A DNA stretch of 64,000 nt from Streptomyces canus 299MFChir4.1 (GTDB lineage: Bacteria > Actinomycetota > Actinomycetes > Streptomycetales > Streptomycetaceae). The notes beneath the pieces were generated by a model, which was not told the origin of the DNA, searched no databases, and saw only the letters and a program-made list of their open reading frames with translations. The position numbers and the translations under genes were made by a program. The stretch lies in NCBI RefSeq assembly GCF_000383615.1, contig NZ_KB911582.1, positions 145,271-209,270 on the forward strand. Direction: 5' to 3'. Below, in pieces: positions 1-8,884 of this stretch; the stretch's first letter is position 1, and each line of letters opens with the position of its first letter.

Positions 1-510
1 GCGAGCCCGACGGGGCAGGCACACCCCCACTGCGGACCACCGGGAAGGGCGCACACCGCAGACGCAGCGGCCGGGACACAGCACCGTCGGCGAGCCCGAC
101 GGGGCGAGACAGGTCCCGCGATGCGGACCGCCAGGGAAGGGCGCACGCCGGAAACACGGCGGCCGGAGACACGGCGGCCGGGACGCGACACGATCGGGCG
201 AGCCCGGCGGGGCAGGCACACCCCCTGCTCCGAGCCACCAGGAAAGGCGCACCCGAGAGACGACAGCGGGGGCGCAGTACGGCCGGCGAGCCCGACGGGG
301 GCGAGACACGCCCCCTACTACCGGCCGCCAGGAAAGGGCGCACGCCCGAGAGGCGGGAGCCGGGACGCAACACGGCCGGCGAACACGGCGGGGCAGGCAT
401 GCCCCCTGCTCCGCCCCAGCGGGAAACGGCGGGCGGCACCGTCGGCGAGCCCCACGGGGCGGGGCATGTCCTCAGCCGCGAGCCGGCGGGGAAGGGCGCA
501 CGCCGGTGAC
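1..510. repeat. degenerate tandem repeat A, about six units
   Basis: Units open with GCGAGCCCGACGGGG or a close variant at about 1, 90, 198, 286, 379 and 445, so the period drifts from 66 to 108 bp. Most units continue with a CAGGCACACCCCCTGCTCC-like stretch, then GGGAAAGGGCGCAC, then a CGGCGGCCGGGACACA-like stretch. Open frames across it come from the absence of AT-rich stops, and none looks like a protein. The array probably continues to the left of the window. It lies upstream of the iron-uptake operon; 511-769 behind it shows no gene. Confidence 0.75.
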
Positions 511-769
511 GCGGTGATCGTGGTGCGGCACGGGCCTGGGGTAGTCGCCGCCTTCGCGCGCCGGGGCGTGATCCTGTGCGCCGGCTGTGTCGGGGGCGAC
601 GGGCCGGCGGGTGGACCTTCTTCGGCGGCCGCTCTCGCAGGTTCGTGACCAGCGGGGCGAGATGCTGTCGCGCCCGCGCACGGCACCCCGACCGTGACCC
701 CCGAGCAGAAGCTTTGACCGTCCCTTGACCTTCCCTTGGTGTCTGTTTTGAGCCATCCCGCGATATCAC

Positions 770-808
770 TCAGGTAAGCCTCAGATAACTTAGGTCAGCC
801 TCACCAAA
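770..808 (+). promoter_or_regulatory. two adjacent iron boxes (DtxR/DmdR-type operators)
   Basis: Positions 790-808 read TTAGGTCAGCCTCACCAAA, agreeing at 16 of 19 positions with the actinobacterial IdeR/DmdR consensus TTAGGTTAGGCTCACCTAA. Positions 770-788 hold a second, weaker match (about 14 of 19) on the same face, one base away. Both lie 49-87 bp upstream of efeO. Iron-loaded DmdR1-type repressor is expected to bind here and shut the efe operon when iron is plentiful. The motif match is seen; the regulator is inferred. Confidence 0.75.
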
Positions 809-856
809 CATGTGACACCCGTCACGTGATGTTCAACGTCCGCACCAGGAGCCCGC

Positions 857-2002
857 ATGCGAGCCGCCAGACTGTCCGTCGTCACCGCCACCGCCGTGGC
901 GGCACTGACCGCCGTCACGGGGTGCACGGAGAAGGGAAGCTCCGGCGACAGCGACCGCGTGATCGACGTGACCGCCACGGACAGCAAGTGCGAGGTCTCC
1001 AAGAAGGAGTTCCCGGCCGGCCACCTGGAGCTGGCGATCGAGAACAAGGGCTCCAAGGTCACCGAGGTCTACGTCCTCTTCCCGGACGACCGGATCGTCA
1101 CCGAGCGCGAGAACATCGGCCCGGGCACCAAGCAGAAGGTCACGGCCGAGGTGAAGGCCGGTACCTACACGATCGCCTGCAAGCCCGGCATGAAGGGCGA
1201 CGGCATCCGCCAGGAGGTCAAGGTCACCGGCGGGACCGCGGCCAAGCGCGACCCGCGCCTCGACGCCGCCGTCGCCTCGTACCGCCAGTACGCGCAGGAG
1301 CAGGCCGACGCGACCCTGCCGCTGGCGAAGACCTTCGCCGCCGCCGTCAAGGCCGGTGACCTGGAGGCGGCCAAGAAGGCCTACGCCCCCTCCCGGATCG
1401 GCTGGGAGCGCACCGAGCCGGTGGCGGAGTCCTTCGGGGACATCGACCCGAAGGTCGACGTGCGGGCGGACGGCCTGGAGGACGGCCAGAAGTGGACCGG
1501 CTGGCACCGCCTGGAGAAATCCCTCTGGCAGGACAAGAAGATCACCGCCGAGGACAAGACCCTCGCCGACCAGCTGATCACCGACCTCACCGACTGGCAG
1601 AACCGGGTCGGCAAGGCGGACATCACCCCGACCTCCATGGCCAACGGCGCCAAGGAACTCCTCGACGAGGTCGCCACCGGCAAGGTCACCGGCGAGGAGG
1701 AGCGCTACTCGCACACCGACCTCGTCGACTTCAAGGCCAACGTCGAGGGCGCCGAGAAGTCGTACGAGCTGCTGAAGCCGGTCGCCAAGGAGCACAACGC
1801 GGCCCTGGTCACCGAGCTCGACAAGCAGTTCGCGGCGCTGAACACGCTGCTGGACAAGTACCGCGCGGACAAGTCGTCGTACGACTTCACCTCGTACGAC
1901 AAGGTCGGCGACGCCGATCGCAAGCAGCTGTCGGACGGTGTGAACGCGCTCGCGGAACCGCTGTCCAAGCTCGCCGCCGCCGTCGTCACCAAGTCCGCCT
2001 GA
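857..2002 (+). CDS. efeO: EfeO-type iron uptake lipoprotein (cupredoxin + imelysin/M75 domain)
   Basis: Extracytoplasmic iron-binding component of the EfeUOB ferrous/ferric iron importer. The 381-residue protein starts with a signal peptide ending in VTGC (Cys23), so it is probably a lipoprotein. Residues about 30-130 form the cupredoxin-like domain with a conserved CKPGM; residues about 135-380 form the helical imelysin domain carrying the family HxxE signature in GWHRLEKSLW (His217, Glu220). It heads an operon, with efeB 10 bp downstream and efeU after that. Two iron boxes precede it, which fits iron repression. The gene order O-B-U differs from the E. coli order U-O-B. Family assignment is firm; substrate is from family knowledge. 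Confidence 0.93.
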   Translation: MRAARLSVVTATAVAALTAVTGCTEKGSSGDSDRVIDVTATDSKCEVSKKEFPAGHLELAIENKGSKVTEVYVLFPDDRIVTERENIGPGTKQKVTAEVKAGTYTIACKPGMKGDGIRQEVKVTGGTAAKRDPRLDAAVASYRQYAQEQADATLPLAKTFAAAVKAGDLEAAKKAYAPSRIGWERTEPVAESFGDIDPKVDVRADGLEDGQKWTGWHRLEKSLWQDKKITAEDKTLADQLITDLTDWQNRVGKADITPTSMANGAKELLDEVATGKVTGEEERYSHTDLVDFKANVEGAEKSYELLKPVAKEHNAALVTELDKQFAALNTLLDKYRADKSSYDFTSYDKVGDADRKQLSDGVNALAEPLSKLAAAVVTKSA

Positions 2003-2012
2003 GGCCGGGGTC

Positions 2013-3272
2013 ATGACGGACACGACCCACGAGTCGACGCCCTCGCGCCGCGCGCTCATCGGCTGGGGCGGGGCCGGGCTCGCGCTCGGTGCCGCCGCGG
2101 CCGGCGGCGCGGTCGCGATGACCCGCACCGGGGACGACCTCACCCCGACCGCCGCCGAGGCCGGTGCCGCCGTGGAGTTCCACGGCGCCCACCAGGCCGG
2201 TATCGCCACGCCCGTGCAGGACCGGCTGCACTTCGCCGCGTTCGACGTGACGACCGAGGACCGCGCCGAGTTCGTGCAGATGCTCAAGGACTGGACGGCC
2301 GCGGCCCGCCGGTTGACCGCGGGCAAGGCCGTCGGGGAAGGGGCGTACGGCGGTCTCGCCGAGGCGCCGCCGGACGACACCGGGGAGGCGCTCGGGCTCA
2401 AGCCCTCGCGGCTGACGCTGACGATCGGCTTCGGTCCTTCCCTCTTCGGGAAGTTCGACCTGGCCGACCAGCGGCCCGAGGCACTCGTCGACCTCCCCCA
2501 GTTCGCCGGGGACAACCTCGACAAGAACCGCAGCGGCGGCGACCTGTGCGTCCAGGCCTGCGCGGACGACCCGCAGGTCGCCGTGCACGCGATCCGCAAC
2601 CTCGCCCGGATCGGCTTCGGCAAGGTCGTCATCAGGTGGTCGCAGCTCGGCTTCGGCAAGACGTCCTCGACCACGCCCGACGCGCAGACCCCGCGCAACC
2701 TGATGGGCTTCAAGGACGGCACCCGCAACATCGCGGGCACGGAGACGGACCGCCTGGAGAAGTTCGTGTGGGCGGACTCCGCCAAGGACGCCAAGGACGC
2801 CCCGTGGATGCACGGCGGCTCCTACCTCGTCGCCCGCCGCATCCGTATGCACATCGAGACCTGGGACCGCACCTCGCTGCAGGAGCAGGAGGACGTCTTC
2901 GGCCGCGACAAGGGTGAGGGCGCCCCGGTCGGCAAGGCCAAGGAGCGCGACAAGCCGTTCCTGCCGGCGATGAAGCCCGACGCGCACGTCCGGCTCGCGC
3001 ACCCCGACTCCAACGGCGGGGCGACGATCCTGCGCCGCGGCTACTCCTTCACCGACGGCACGGACGGTCTCGGCCGGCTGGACGCCGGGCTGTTCTTCCT
3101 GGCCTACATGAAGGACGTCAGGGAGGGCTTCATCCGTATCCAGCGTCATCTGGCCACCGACGCGCTCAACGAGTACATCCAGCACGTGGGTTCAGCGGTC
3201 TTCGCCGTCCCGCCCGGCGTCCGCGACAAGGACGACTGGTGGGGCCGCACGCTGTTCTCCAAGGAGGCCTGA
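2013..3272 (+). CDS. efeB: EfeB, Tat-exported DyP-type haem peroxidase
   Basis: Dye-decolourising peroxidase of the Efe system, thought to oxidise ferrous iron or handle haem iron outside the membrane. It has 419 residues. The N-terminus carries the twin-arginine motif SRRALIG (Arg12, Arg13) followed by a hydrophobic Ala/Gly-rich segment, so it should be exported folded by the Tat route. The GxxDG signature of DyP enzymes is present as GFKDGT with catalytic Asp235. It sits between efeO and efeU with short gaps of 10 and 3 bp, so the three are co-transcribed. Confidence 0.93.
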   Translation: MTDTTHESTPSRRALIGWGGAGLALGAAAAGGAVAMTRTGDDLTPTAAEAGAAVEFHGAHQAGIATPVQDRLHFAAFDVTTEDRAEFVQMLKDWTAAARRLTAGKAVGEGAYGGLAEAPPDDTGEALGLKPSRLTLTIGFGPSLFGKFDLADQRPEALVDLPQFAGDNLDKNRSGGDLCVQACADDPQVAVHAIRNLARIGFGKVVIRWSQLGFGKTSSTTPDAQTPRNLMGFKDGTRNIAGTETDRLEKFVWADSAKDAKDAPWMHGGSYLVARRIRMHIETWDRTSLQEQEDVFGRDKGEGAPVGKAKERDKPFLPAMKPDAHVRLAHPDSNGGATILRRGYSFTDGTDGLGRLDAGLFFLAYMKDVREGFIRIQRHLATDALNEYIQHVGSAVFAVPPGVRDKDDWWGRTLFSKEA

Positions 3273-3275
3273 CCC

Positions 3276-4148
3276 GTGTTCTCCAACTACCTGATCGGTC
3301 TGCGCGAGGGCCTGGAGGCCTCTCTCGTCGTCTGCATCCTCATCGCCTACCTGGTGAAGACGGGCCGCCGGGACGCCCTGAGGCCCATCTGGATGGGCAT
3401 CGGCGTCGCGGTCGCGCTCGCCCTCGGCTTCGGCTGCGCACTCGAATTCGGCTCGCAGGAGCTGACGTTCGAGGCACAGGAGGCGCTCGGCGGCTCCCTG
3501 TCGGTCATCGCGGTCGGCCTGGTGACGTGGATGGTCTTCTGGATGCGGCGCACCGCCCGGCACCTGAAGTCCGAGCTGCACGACAAGTTGGACGCCGCCC
3601 TCCAGATCGGCACGGGCGCGCTGGTCGCCACCGCGTTCCTCGCCGTCGGCCGCGAGGGCCTGGAGACCTCCCTGTTCGTGTGGACCTCGGTGCACGCGGC
3701 CGGCGACGGCACCCCGCGCCCGCTGATCGGGGCGGCCCTGGGCATCCTCACGGCGATCGTCCTGGGCTGGCTGTTCTACCGCGGCGCCCTGCGCATCAAC
3801 CTCTCCAAGTTCTTCACCTGGACCGGCGGGATGCTGGTCGTCGTGGCCGCGGGTGTGCTGGCGTACGGTTTCCACGACCTCCAGGAGGCGAGCTGGCTGC
3901 CCGGCCTGAACGACAATGCCTTCGACATCAGCGACACCATCCCGCCCGACAGCTGGTACGGCACGCTCCTCAAGGGCGTGTTCAACTTCCAGCCGGACCC
4001 GACCGTCCTTCAGGTCACGGTGTGGCTGCTGTACTTGATCCCGACGCTCGCGCTGTTCCTCGCCCCGGTAGGGTTCGCCTCCGGGAAGGGGAAGGTGAAG
4101 GCACCTGATGAGCAGGGATCGCGGCCCTCTAAGGCTCCGCAGGCTTGA
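3276..4148 (+). CDS. efeU: EfeU/FTR1-family iron permease
   Basis: Membrane permease of the Efe iron importer. The 290-residue protein has about seven hydrophobic segments and both REGLE iron-binding motifs of the FTR1 family, at Arg10-Glu14 and Arg126-Glu130. The start is GTG, three bases after the efeB stop. The 3' end overlaps the next gene by 41 bases in another frame. Length is typical for the bacterial family. Confidence 0.92.
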   Translation: MFSNYLIGLREGLEASLVVCILIAYLVKTGRRDALRPIWMGIGVAVALALGFGCALEFGSQELTFEAQEALGGSLSVIAVGLVTWMVFWMRRTARHLKSELHDKLDAALQIGTGALVATAFLAVGREGLETSLFVWTSVHAAGDGTPRPLIGAALGILTAIVLGWLFYRGALRINLSKFFTWTGGMLVVVAAGVLAYGFHDLQEASWLPGLNDNAFDISDTIPPDSWYGTLLKGVFNFQPDPTVLQVTVWLLYLIPTLALFLAPVGFASGKGKVKAPDEQGSRPSKAPQA

Positions 4149-5109
4149 CCGGAGCGCACTGATAGCAGCCTCTGTGACCGTTTTGTCGTTGACGGCGAGC
4201 GGATGCATGGTGGTGCACGGCGAGCGGGAGGTGCTGCCCGCGACCACCAAGGCGGAGGCCGCCAAGGCGCTCCAGCAGTTCACGAACGCGTACAACGCGG
4301 CCGACAAGGCGTACGACAGCTCGCTGGACGCCGCCCATGTCACCGGCGCGCTCGGTGCCATCGACGCGGCACGGTTGAAGGCCGGCAAGGCCAACAGCCC
4401 GAGCGGCAACGCCTCGCACACCCCGCTGAAGCTGTCGGACGTGACGTACACGATCCCGAAGAAGGCGGGCTGGCCGCGCTGGTTCGTCGCCGACGCGGCC
4501 GGCAACAAGGGCGGCACCGCGCGCTGGCTGTTCGTGTTCACCCGCGACGGCATGAACGAGCCGTTCCAGGTGGCGTATCTGACGCTGGTGGCCGAGGGCA
4601 AGGTGCCGCAGTTCAAGAAGGACGCGGACGGCTGGGCCGAAGCGGTCCCCGCGGACTCGACCGGTCTGGCCACCGAGCCCGGGAACCTGAGCAAGGACTA
4701 CACGAACTATCTGAAGAGCGGCGGGGACGGCTTCGCGGACGGCTCGCACACCAGCGTGTGGCGGGCGGACCGGGCGAAGGGCGCCATCCGGCCGGGGCTG
4801 GCCACCCAGTACATCGACGAGCCGCTGGCCAACGACGCCTACGCGCCGCTGGCGTTGCGCACGACGGACGGCGGGGCGCTGGTCTTCTTCGCCACGCACC
4901 ACTACGTGAAGGAGACGGCCGCCTCCGGTACGTCGGTGCCGGATCCCGGTGCCGCCGTGCTCGCGCTCACGACCGGCGAGATCAAGCAGTCGCTGATGAT
5001 GGAGTTCGTCTCCAACGAGGTGGCGCTCGACCCGCCGAAGGGCGCGGGCGGCCGGCAGGTCGACGTGATCGGGCGGATCCAGGGACTGACGTCCGCGAAG
5101 GGCTCGTAG
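4108..5109 (+). CDS. putative lipoprotein of unknown function, fourth gene of the efe operon
   Basis: A 333-residue protein with basic N-terminus, a hydrophobic stretch and a Cys33 preceded by LTASG, consistent with a lipoprotein signal though the -3 residue is not ideal. The remainder is soluble and I do not recognise a domain. The ATG at 4108 lies inside the end of efeU and is preceded by a purine-rich GGGAAGGGGAAGG site, so translation is probably coupled to efeU. Membership of the efe transcript suggests a role in iron or envelope metabolism, but nothing in the sequence proves it. Confidence 0.7.
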   Translation: MSRDRGPLRLRRLDRSALIAASVTVLSLTASGCMVVHGEREVLPATTKAEAAKALQQFTNAYNAADKAYDSSLDAAHVTGALGAIDAARLKAGKANSPSGNASHTPLKLSDVTYTIPKKAGWPRWFVADAAGNKGGTARWLFVFTRDGMNEPFQVAYLTLVAEGKVPQFKKDADGWAEAVPADSTGLATEPGNLSKDYTNYLKSGGDGFADGSHTSVWRADRAKGAIRPGLATQYIDEPLANDAYAPLALRTTDGGALVFFATHHYVKETAASGTSVPDPGAAVLALTTGEIKQSLMMEFVSNEVALDPPKGAGGRQVDVIGRIQGLTSAKGS

Positions 5110-5161
5110 GCAGCCCGTAGGCACCGGCCACGGCCCGTGTGCCAACGGCTGCTACCGGCTG

Positions 5162-5899
5162 TCACCGGCGCAGGGGCCAGGCCGCGCTCGTGTGGTCCGG
5201 CTCCTCGCCGACGTGGCGGGAGCAGACGTCGGTGAGGACTTCCAGGAGGCTGAGCGGGTCGGGCAGCGGGTGTTCGAGGCCGCGGACCCAGTGCACGGCC
5301 TGGTCGCCGGGCAGCCGGGCCGGCGGTACGAGGACGTAGGAGCCGCGGCAGTGCCACCGCAGGCCGGGGTGTTCGTCCGCCGTCTCGGGGTGGCAGTCCA
5401 GTTCGCACGGCCACCACTCGTCCTCGTCCTCGGGGGTGCCGCGGGTGAGGGTGAAGAAGAGCAGCCGCCCGTCGTCGCTCTCGGCGACCGGGCCGACCTC
5501 GATGCCGGAGTCCAGAAGCCGCTCCAGGGCCTCCCGGCCGGCCTCCAGGGGGACGTCCAGGACGTCGTGGACCATGCCGGTCGCGGTGATGAAGTTGGCC
5601 TGCGGCTGGTGCCGGGCCCAGCGCTCGATCTGGGCGCGGTCGGTGGTCGACTGGGTCTGCCAGGCGAAGGACACCGGGTGCCGGGCGGGTGTGGGACAGC
5701 CGACCCGGTCGCAGGAACAGCGGTATCCAGGGGCGGGATGCGCGGCGGGCGCGAGCGGGAGTCCCGCTGAGGCGGCGGCCAGCAGCAGGGCTTCACGGCC
5801 GCCGTCGTCCCCGGCGGCGGCCTCCTTCGGCCGGCGTCCGCGCAGCCACTGGGAGAGTTTGCCCTGCAGGCCGGTCAGGCCCCCCGACTCCGCGCTCAT
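5162..5899 (-). CDS. primase/polymerase (Prim-Pol) N-terminal-domain protein
   Basis: A 245-residue protein resembling the stand-alone bifunctional DNA primase/polymerase N-terminal domain proteins common in Streptomyces. Recognisable parts are the central Cys/His-rich stretch YRCSCDRVGCPTPARHPV and the ITATG segment, both usual in this family. The first 50 residues look like a linker. No helicase domain is attached, so this is the short chromosomal form, whose role is unknown. It is convergent with the lipoprotein gene (52 bp apart) and lies downstream of the TetR gene on the same strand. Confidence 0.6.
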   Translation of the reverse strand: MSAESGGLTGLQGKLSQWLRGRRPKEAAAGDDGGREALLLAAASAGLPLAPAAHPAPGYRCSCDRVGCPTPARHPVSFAWQTQSTTDRAQIERWARHQPQANFITATGMVHDVLDVPLEAGREALERLLDSGIEVGPVAESDDGRLLFFTLTRGTPEDEDEWWPCELDCHPETADEHPGLRWHCRGSYVLVPPARLPGDQAVHWVRGLEHPLPDPLSLLEVLTDVCSRHVGEEPDHTSAAWPLRR

Positions 5900-6021
5900 C
5901 TACCACCCTCGCCTCGCTGTCGTGCCAAACAGCATGCCTCATGGTCCCACCTTCCTCTGCTCCGGGGGGCCCTGAGCGGATATGAGGGGTTCGGAAGCAA
6001 TGCCCGTTGACCGTGTACGGG

Positions 6022-6651
6022 TCAGCGGGGTGCGATGCCGTGGAGGGCGTAGTCGACGAGGGTGTCGGTGTAGTCGTAGCTGATCGGGCCGGTGTGCTGG
6101 AGCCAGCGCTGGGCGAGGGGGGACACCCAGAGTTCGAGGGCGATGCGCGGGTCGATCTCGGGGCGCACCTGGCCGGCCTCCTGAGCGGCGCGCACCCGGT
6201 CGACGTACAGCTGGAGCGAGGGTTCGAGGAGCTTGGCCACGAAGGTCCGGCCGACCTTCTCGTCGACGACGCCCTCTGCCGCCAGGGCCCGGGAGGGGGC
6301 TTCGAAGCGGGGGTCCTTGAGCTGGTCCACGGTGAGCCGCAGTACGGCCTTGAGGTCGGCGGCGAGGTCGCCGGTGTCCGCAATGGCGTACGTCTCCTCG
6401 GGGCCGGCCTCCCGTGCCGCCTGCGCGCTGAGGTCGAGGAACGCCTCCATCAGCACCTCCGCCTTCGAAGACCACCAGCGGTAGATCGTCTGCTTGCCGA
6501 CCCCCGCGCGGGCGGCGATCCCCTCGATCGTGGTCTTCGGGTAGCCGGCCTCCACGACGAGGTCGAGAGCTGCGTCGTAGATGGCGCGACGGGACCTCTC
6601 ACTGCGCCGGGTGGTGTCGGGGGCGGACTGCTTGGGGTTCTGGGTGGCCAT
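6022..6651 (-). CDS. TetR-family transcriptional regulator
   Basis: A 209-residue one-component regulator. The N-terminal HTH covers residues about 20-65: helix IYDAALDLVVEAGYP, then the recognition segment GVGKQTIYRWWSSKAEV. The C-terminal part is the usual variable ligand/dimer domain. Start ATG at 6651. It is divergent from a small DUF6243-like gene, and the 80-bp gap holds two palindromes that are probably its own operators. Ligand is unknown. Confidence 0.92.
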   Translation of the reverse strand: MATQNPKQSAPDTTRRSERSRRAIYDAALDLVVEAGYPKTTIEGIAARAGVGKQTIYRWWSSKAEVLMEAFLDLSAQAAREAGPEETYAIADTGDLAADLKAVLRLTVDQLKDPRFEAPSRALAAEGVVDEKVGRTFVAKLLEPSLQLYVDRVRAAQEAGQVRPEIDPRIALELWVSPLAQRWLQHTGPISYDYTDTLVDYALHGIAPR

Positions 6652-6674
6652 GGGCCGAACCTATCAGGTTGACA

Positions 6675-6728
6675 AGACGGTGCGTCTCGCCGGAGAGTGA
6701 GGAGGTGTTGAGTGAGACGATACGTCTC
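6675..6728. promoter_or_regulatory. paired TetR-type operators
   Basis: Two palindromes of the same design: 6675-6687 AGACG-GTG-CGTCT and 6714-6728 GAGACG-ATA-CGTCTC, each with perfect arms and a 3-bp spacer. Their centres are 40 bp apart, just under four helical turns. They occupy the divergent gap between the TetR gene and the small downstream gene, where an autorepressor normally binds. The match is seen; binding by the adjacent TetR protein is inferred. Confidence 0.7.
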
Positions 6729-6760
6729 GTCACGTGTTGGGTGAGGGAAAGGGGCAGGTC

Positions 6761-6955
6761 ATGGCGCGAGGTGGAAAGGGCGGCATGCTCGGAGTGGGCG
6801 GCACTCGCAGCAACATCGGCCGCAAGGCGCTGCGCGGAGGCAACCGCGACGGCCGGATCGGCGGCGCGCGGGACCCGCAGGCACACAAGCGCGAGCTGCT
6901 GCGGAAACTCCAGGAGAAGCGGGAGGCGGACGGGGCGGGGGAAGCGTCGACGTGA
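6761..6955 (+). CDS. small basic protein, DUF6243-like
   Basis: A 64-residue basic, glycine-rich protein. It begins MARGGKGGMLGVGG and ends with a charged helix around ELLRKLQEKREAD. I place it, with moderate confidence, in the short Streptomyces family DUF6243. An upstream ATG at 6734 is possible, but 6761 has the better ribosome site (GAGGGAAAGGGG) and matches the family start. It is divergent from the TetR gene and probably under its control. Function unknown. Confidence 0.65.
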   Translation: MARGGKGGMLGVGGTRSNIGRKALRGGNRDGRIGGARDPQAHKRELLRKLQEKREADGAGEAST

Positions 6956-6989
6956 CCGCCGCCCCCGGTGGATCGGGCCTAGGACTGGC

Positions 6990-7982
6990 TCAGGACCTGT
7001 CCGCCGGGGGCCAGCCGTCGCCCCAGGCCGCGTCCCTCGCCGCCTTGTACAGGTCCCCGTGGCGCTTGGTGACCGTACGCCGGGCCACCTGCTCGTCGGG
7101 TTCGCAGAGGTCGAGGAGGACCTGGCCCTTGCGGATCTGGGGGCGGCGGATCACCCGGGCGGGCACCGGGGTGGCGGGGAGCCGGGTGGCCGCGACGTAG
7201 CTGAACTTCTCGTCCTCGTACGGCAGCGAGCCGCCCTTGACCTGTCGGTGGAGGGAGGAGCGGCTGACCCGCGCCGAGAAGTGGCACCAGTCCTCGCCGG
7301 GGACGATCGGGCAGGCGGCGCTGTGCGGGCAGGGCGCGGCGACCCGGAAACCGGCGGCGATCAGGCGGTCGCGGGCCTCGATGACACGGGCGTACCCGGC
7401 GGGGGTCCCGGCCTCGACGATCACGACCGCCTGCGCCGACGCCGCCGCGGTGTCCACGAGGGCGGTGCGGTCGGCCGGGGTGAGTTCGTTGAGGACGTAC
7501 GAGACGGTGACCAGGTCGGTCGCCGGCAGGGCGAGGTCCTGGCCGATCCTGGCGCGCTGCCAGCGGGTGTGCTTCAGGGTTGGGTGGGCGGCGGCGATCT
7601 CGCGGCCGAGGGCGAGCGCGGGGTCGGACCAGTCGAGGACGGTGACCGCCCGGTCGCCCGGCCAGGTGGCGGTGACCGCCCAGGTCGCGGCGCCGGTGCC
7701 GCCGCCGACATCGGTGTGGTCGGCGGGGGTCCAGTCGGGGACGGCCTCGGCGAGTGCCTCCAGGGCCGCGTGGACCGCCTCGAAGGTGGCGGGCATGCGG
7801 TAGGCGGCATAGGCGGCCACGTCCGCGCGGTCGCGCAGGATCGGGGTGTCGGTGGGGGTGGCTCCGCGATAGGTGGCGATCAGCCGGTCCACCGCCTGGG
7901 CGGCCCGCTTCGGAGGGAGGCCGTCGAGGAGGGCGGCGAGGGCGCTGCGGAGGGTCTCGGCCGGGGGCACGGGGGCGGTCAC
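6990..7982 (-). CDS. Rsm22-type small ribosomal subunit methyltransferase-like protein
   Basis: A 330-residue SAM-dependent methyltransferase fold of the Rsm22 family. The glycine-rich SAM loop is DVGGGTGAATWA at about residues 90-101, followed by the acidic strand end VLDWSD. A cysteine cluster CPHSAACPIVPGEDWC (about residues 238-253) matches the metal-binding Cys set of the family. The protein ends in a basic segment. Family members are implicated in small-subunit rRNA modification or assembly; the exact target is unknown. The gene stands alone between a convergent small gene and a repeat block. Confidence 0.8.
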   Translation of the reverse strand: MTAPVPPAETLRSALAALLDGLPPKRAAQAVDRLIATYRGATPTDTPILRDRADVAAYAAYRMPATFEAVHAALEALAEAVPDWTPADHTDVGGGTGAATWAVTATWPGDRAVTVLDWSDPALALGREIAAAHPTLKHTRWQRARIGQDLALPATDLVTVSYVLNELTPADRTALVDTAAASAQAVVIVEAGTPAGYARVIEARDRLIAAGFRVAAPCPHSAACPIVPGEDWCHFSARVSRSSLHRQVKGGSLPYEDEKFSYVAATRLPATPVPARVIRRPQIRKGQVLLDLCEPDEQVARRTVTKRHGDLYKAARDAAWGDGWPPADRS

Positions 7983-8009
7983 CCGGTGATTCTAGGGGCG
8001 GCGGGCGTG

Positions 8010-8870
8010 GGGACGACCCTCGCGGGTTCCCTGCGGGGGCGTGCGGGGCTGGGCTCGCGGGTGGCGTGCGGGGGCTTACGGGGCTGGGCTCGCGGGTTCC
8101 CTGCGCGGGCGTGCGGGGCCTGGGCTCGCGGGTTCCCTGCGGGCCCCACGGGGCTTCGCTCGCGGGTGGCGTGCGGGGCGCCTACGGACGGGGCCGAAGC
8201 CCACGCCACCCGCGGGGGGCCTCACGGGTTCCCTGCGGGGGCTTACGGGGGCTGGGCTCGCGCATTCCGCGCGGCGGGCCACCGGGCTGGGCTCGCGACG
8301 GTTGGGAGGCCGCCTGCGGATGCGGCGGAAGCCCACGCCACCCGCAGGAGGCCTCGCGGGTTCCCTGCGGAGGCTTACGGGGCTGGCCTCACGCATTACC
8401 CACGGCGGGCCACCGGGCTGGGATCGCGGATGGTTGGGGGCCACCTACGGCTGGGCCGGAAGCCCACGCCACCCGCGGGGTGGGTGGGCCTCGCGGGTTC
8501 CCTTCGGAGGCTTACGGAGCTGGCCTCACGCATTCCCCACGGAGGGCCACCGGGCTGCGCTCGCGGATGGTTGGGGGGCCACCTACGGCTGGGCCGGAAG
8601 CCCACGCCACCCGCAAGGTGGGCCTCCTGCGGGGGCCCACGGTGCTGGCCTCGCGCATTCCCCACGGAGGGCCACCGGGCTGCGCTCGCGGATGGTTGGG
8701 GGCCACCTACGGCTGGGCCGGAAGCCCACGCCACCCGCAAGGTGGGCCTCCTGCGGGGGCCCACGGTGCTGGGCTCGCGGCGTGCGGGGCGCCTGCGGAC
8801 GGGGCGGGAGCCCGCGCCACCCGCACCGCTCACGGCGGGGTGGGCCTCACGGGCCCCCAGGGACGCCTAC
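8010..8870. repeat. tandem repeat block B1, units of about 130 bp
   Basis: The marker CCCACGCCACCCGC recurs at about 8200, 8332, 8463, 8601, 8725 and 8811 (as CCCGCGCCACCCGC). Between markers each unit carries a GCGGGTTCCCTGCGGAGGC-type stretch, TTACGGGGCTGGCCTCACGC and GGCCACCGGGCTG. The leftmost 190 bp contains shorter versions of the same parts. Several frames stay open throughout only because of base composition. The block fills the space between the Rsm22-type gene and the serine hydrolase. Confidence 0.8.
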
Positions 8871-8884
8871 GGACGGACCCGAAG

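Noticed and set aside
833..2794. 653-codon open frame on the minus strand over efeO/efeB
   Set aside because: Arg/Val-rich shadow of two well-supported genes; it follows third-position GC bias and resembles no family.
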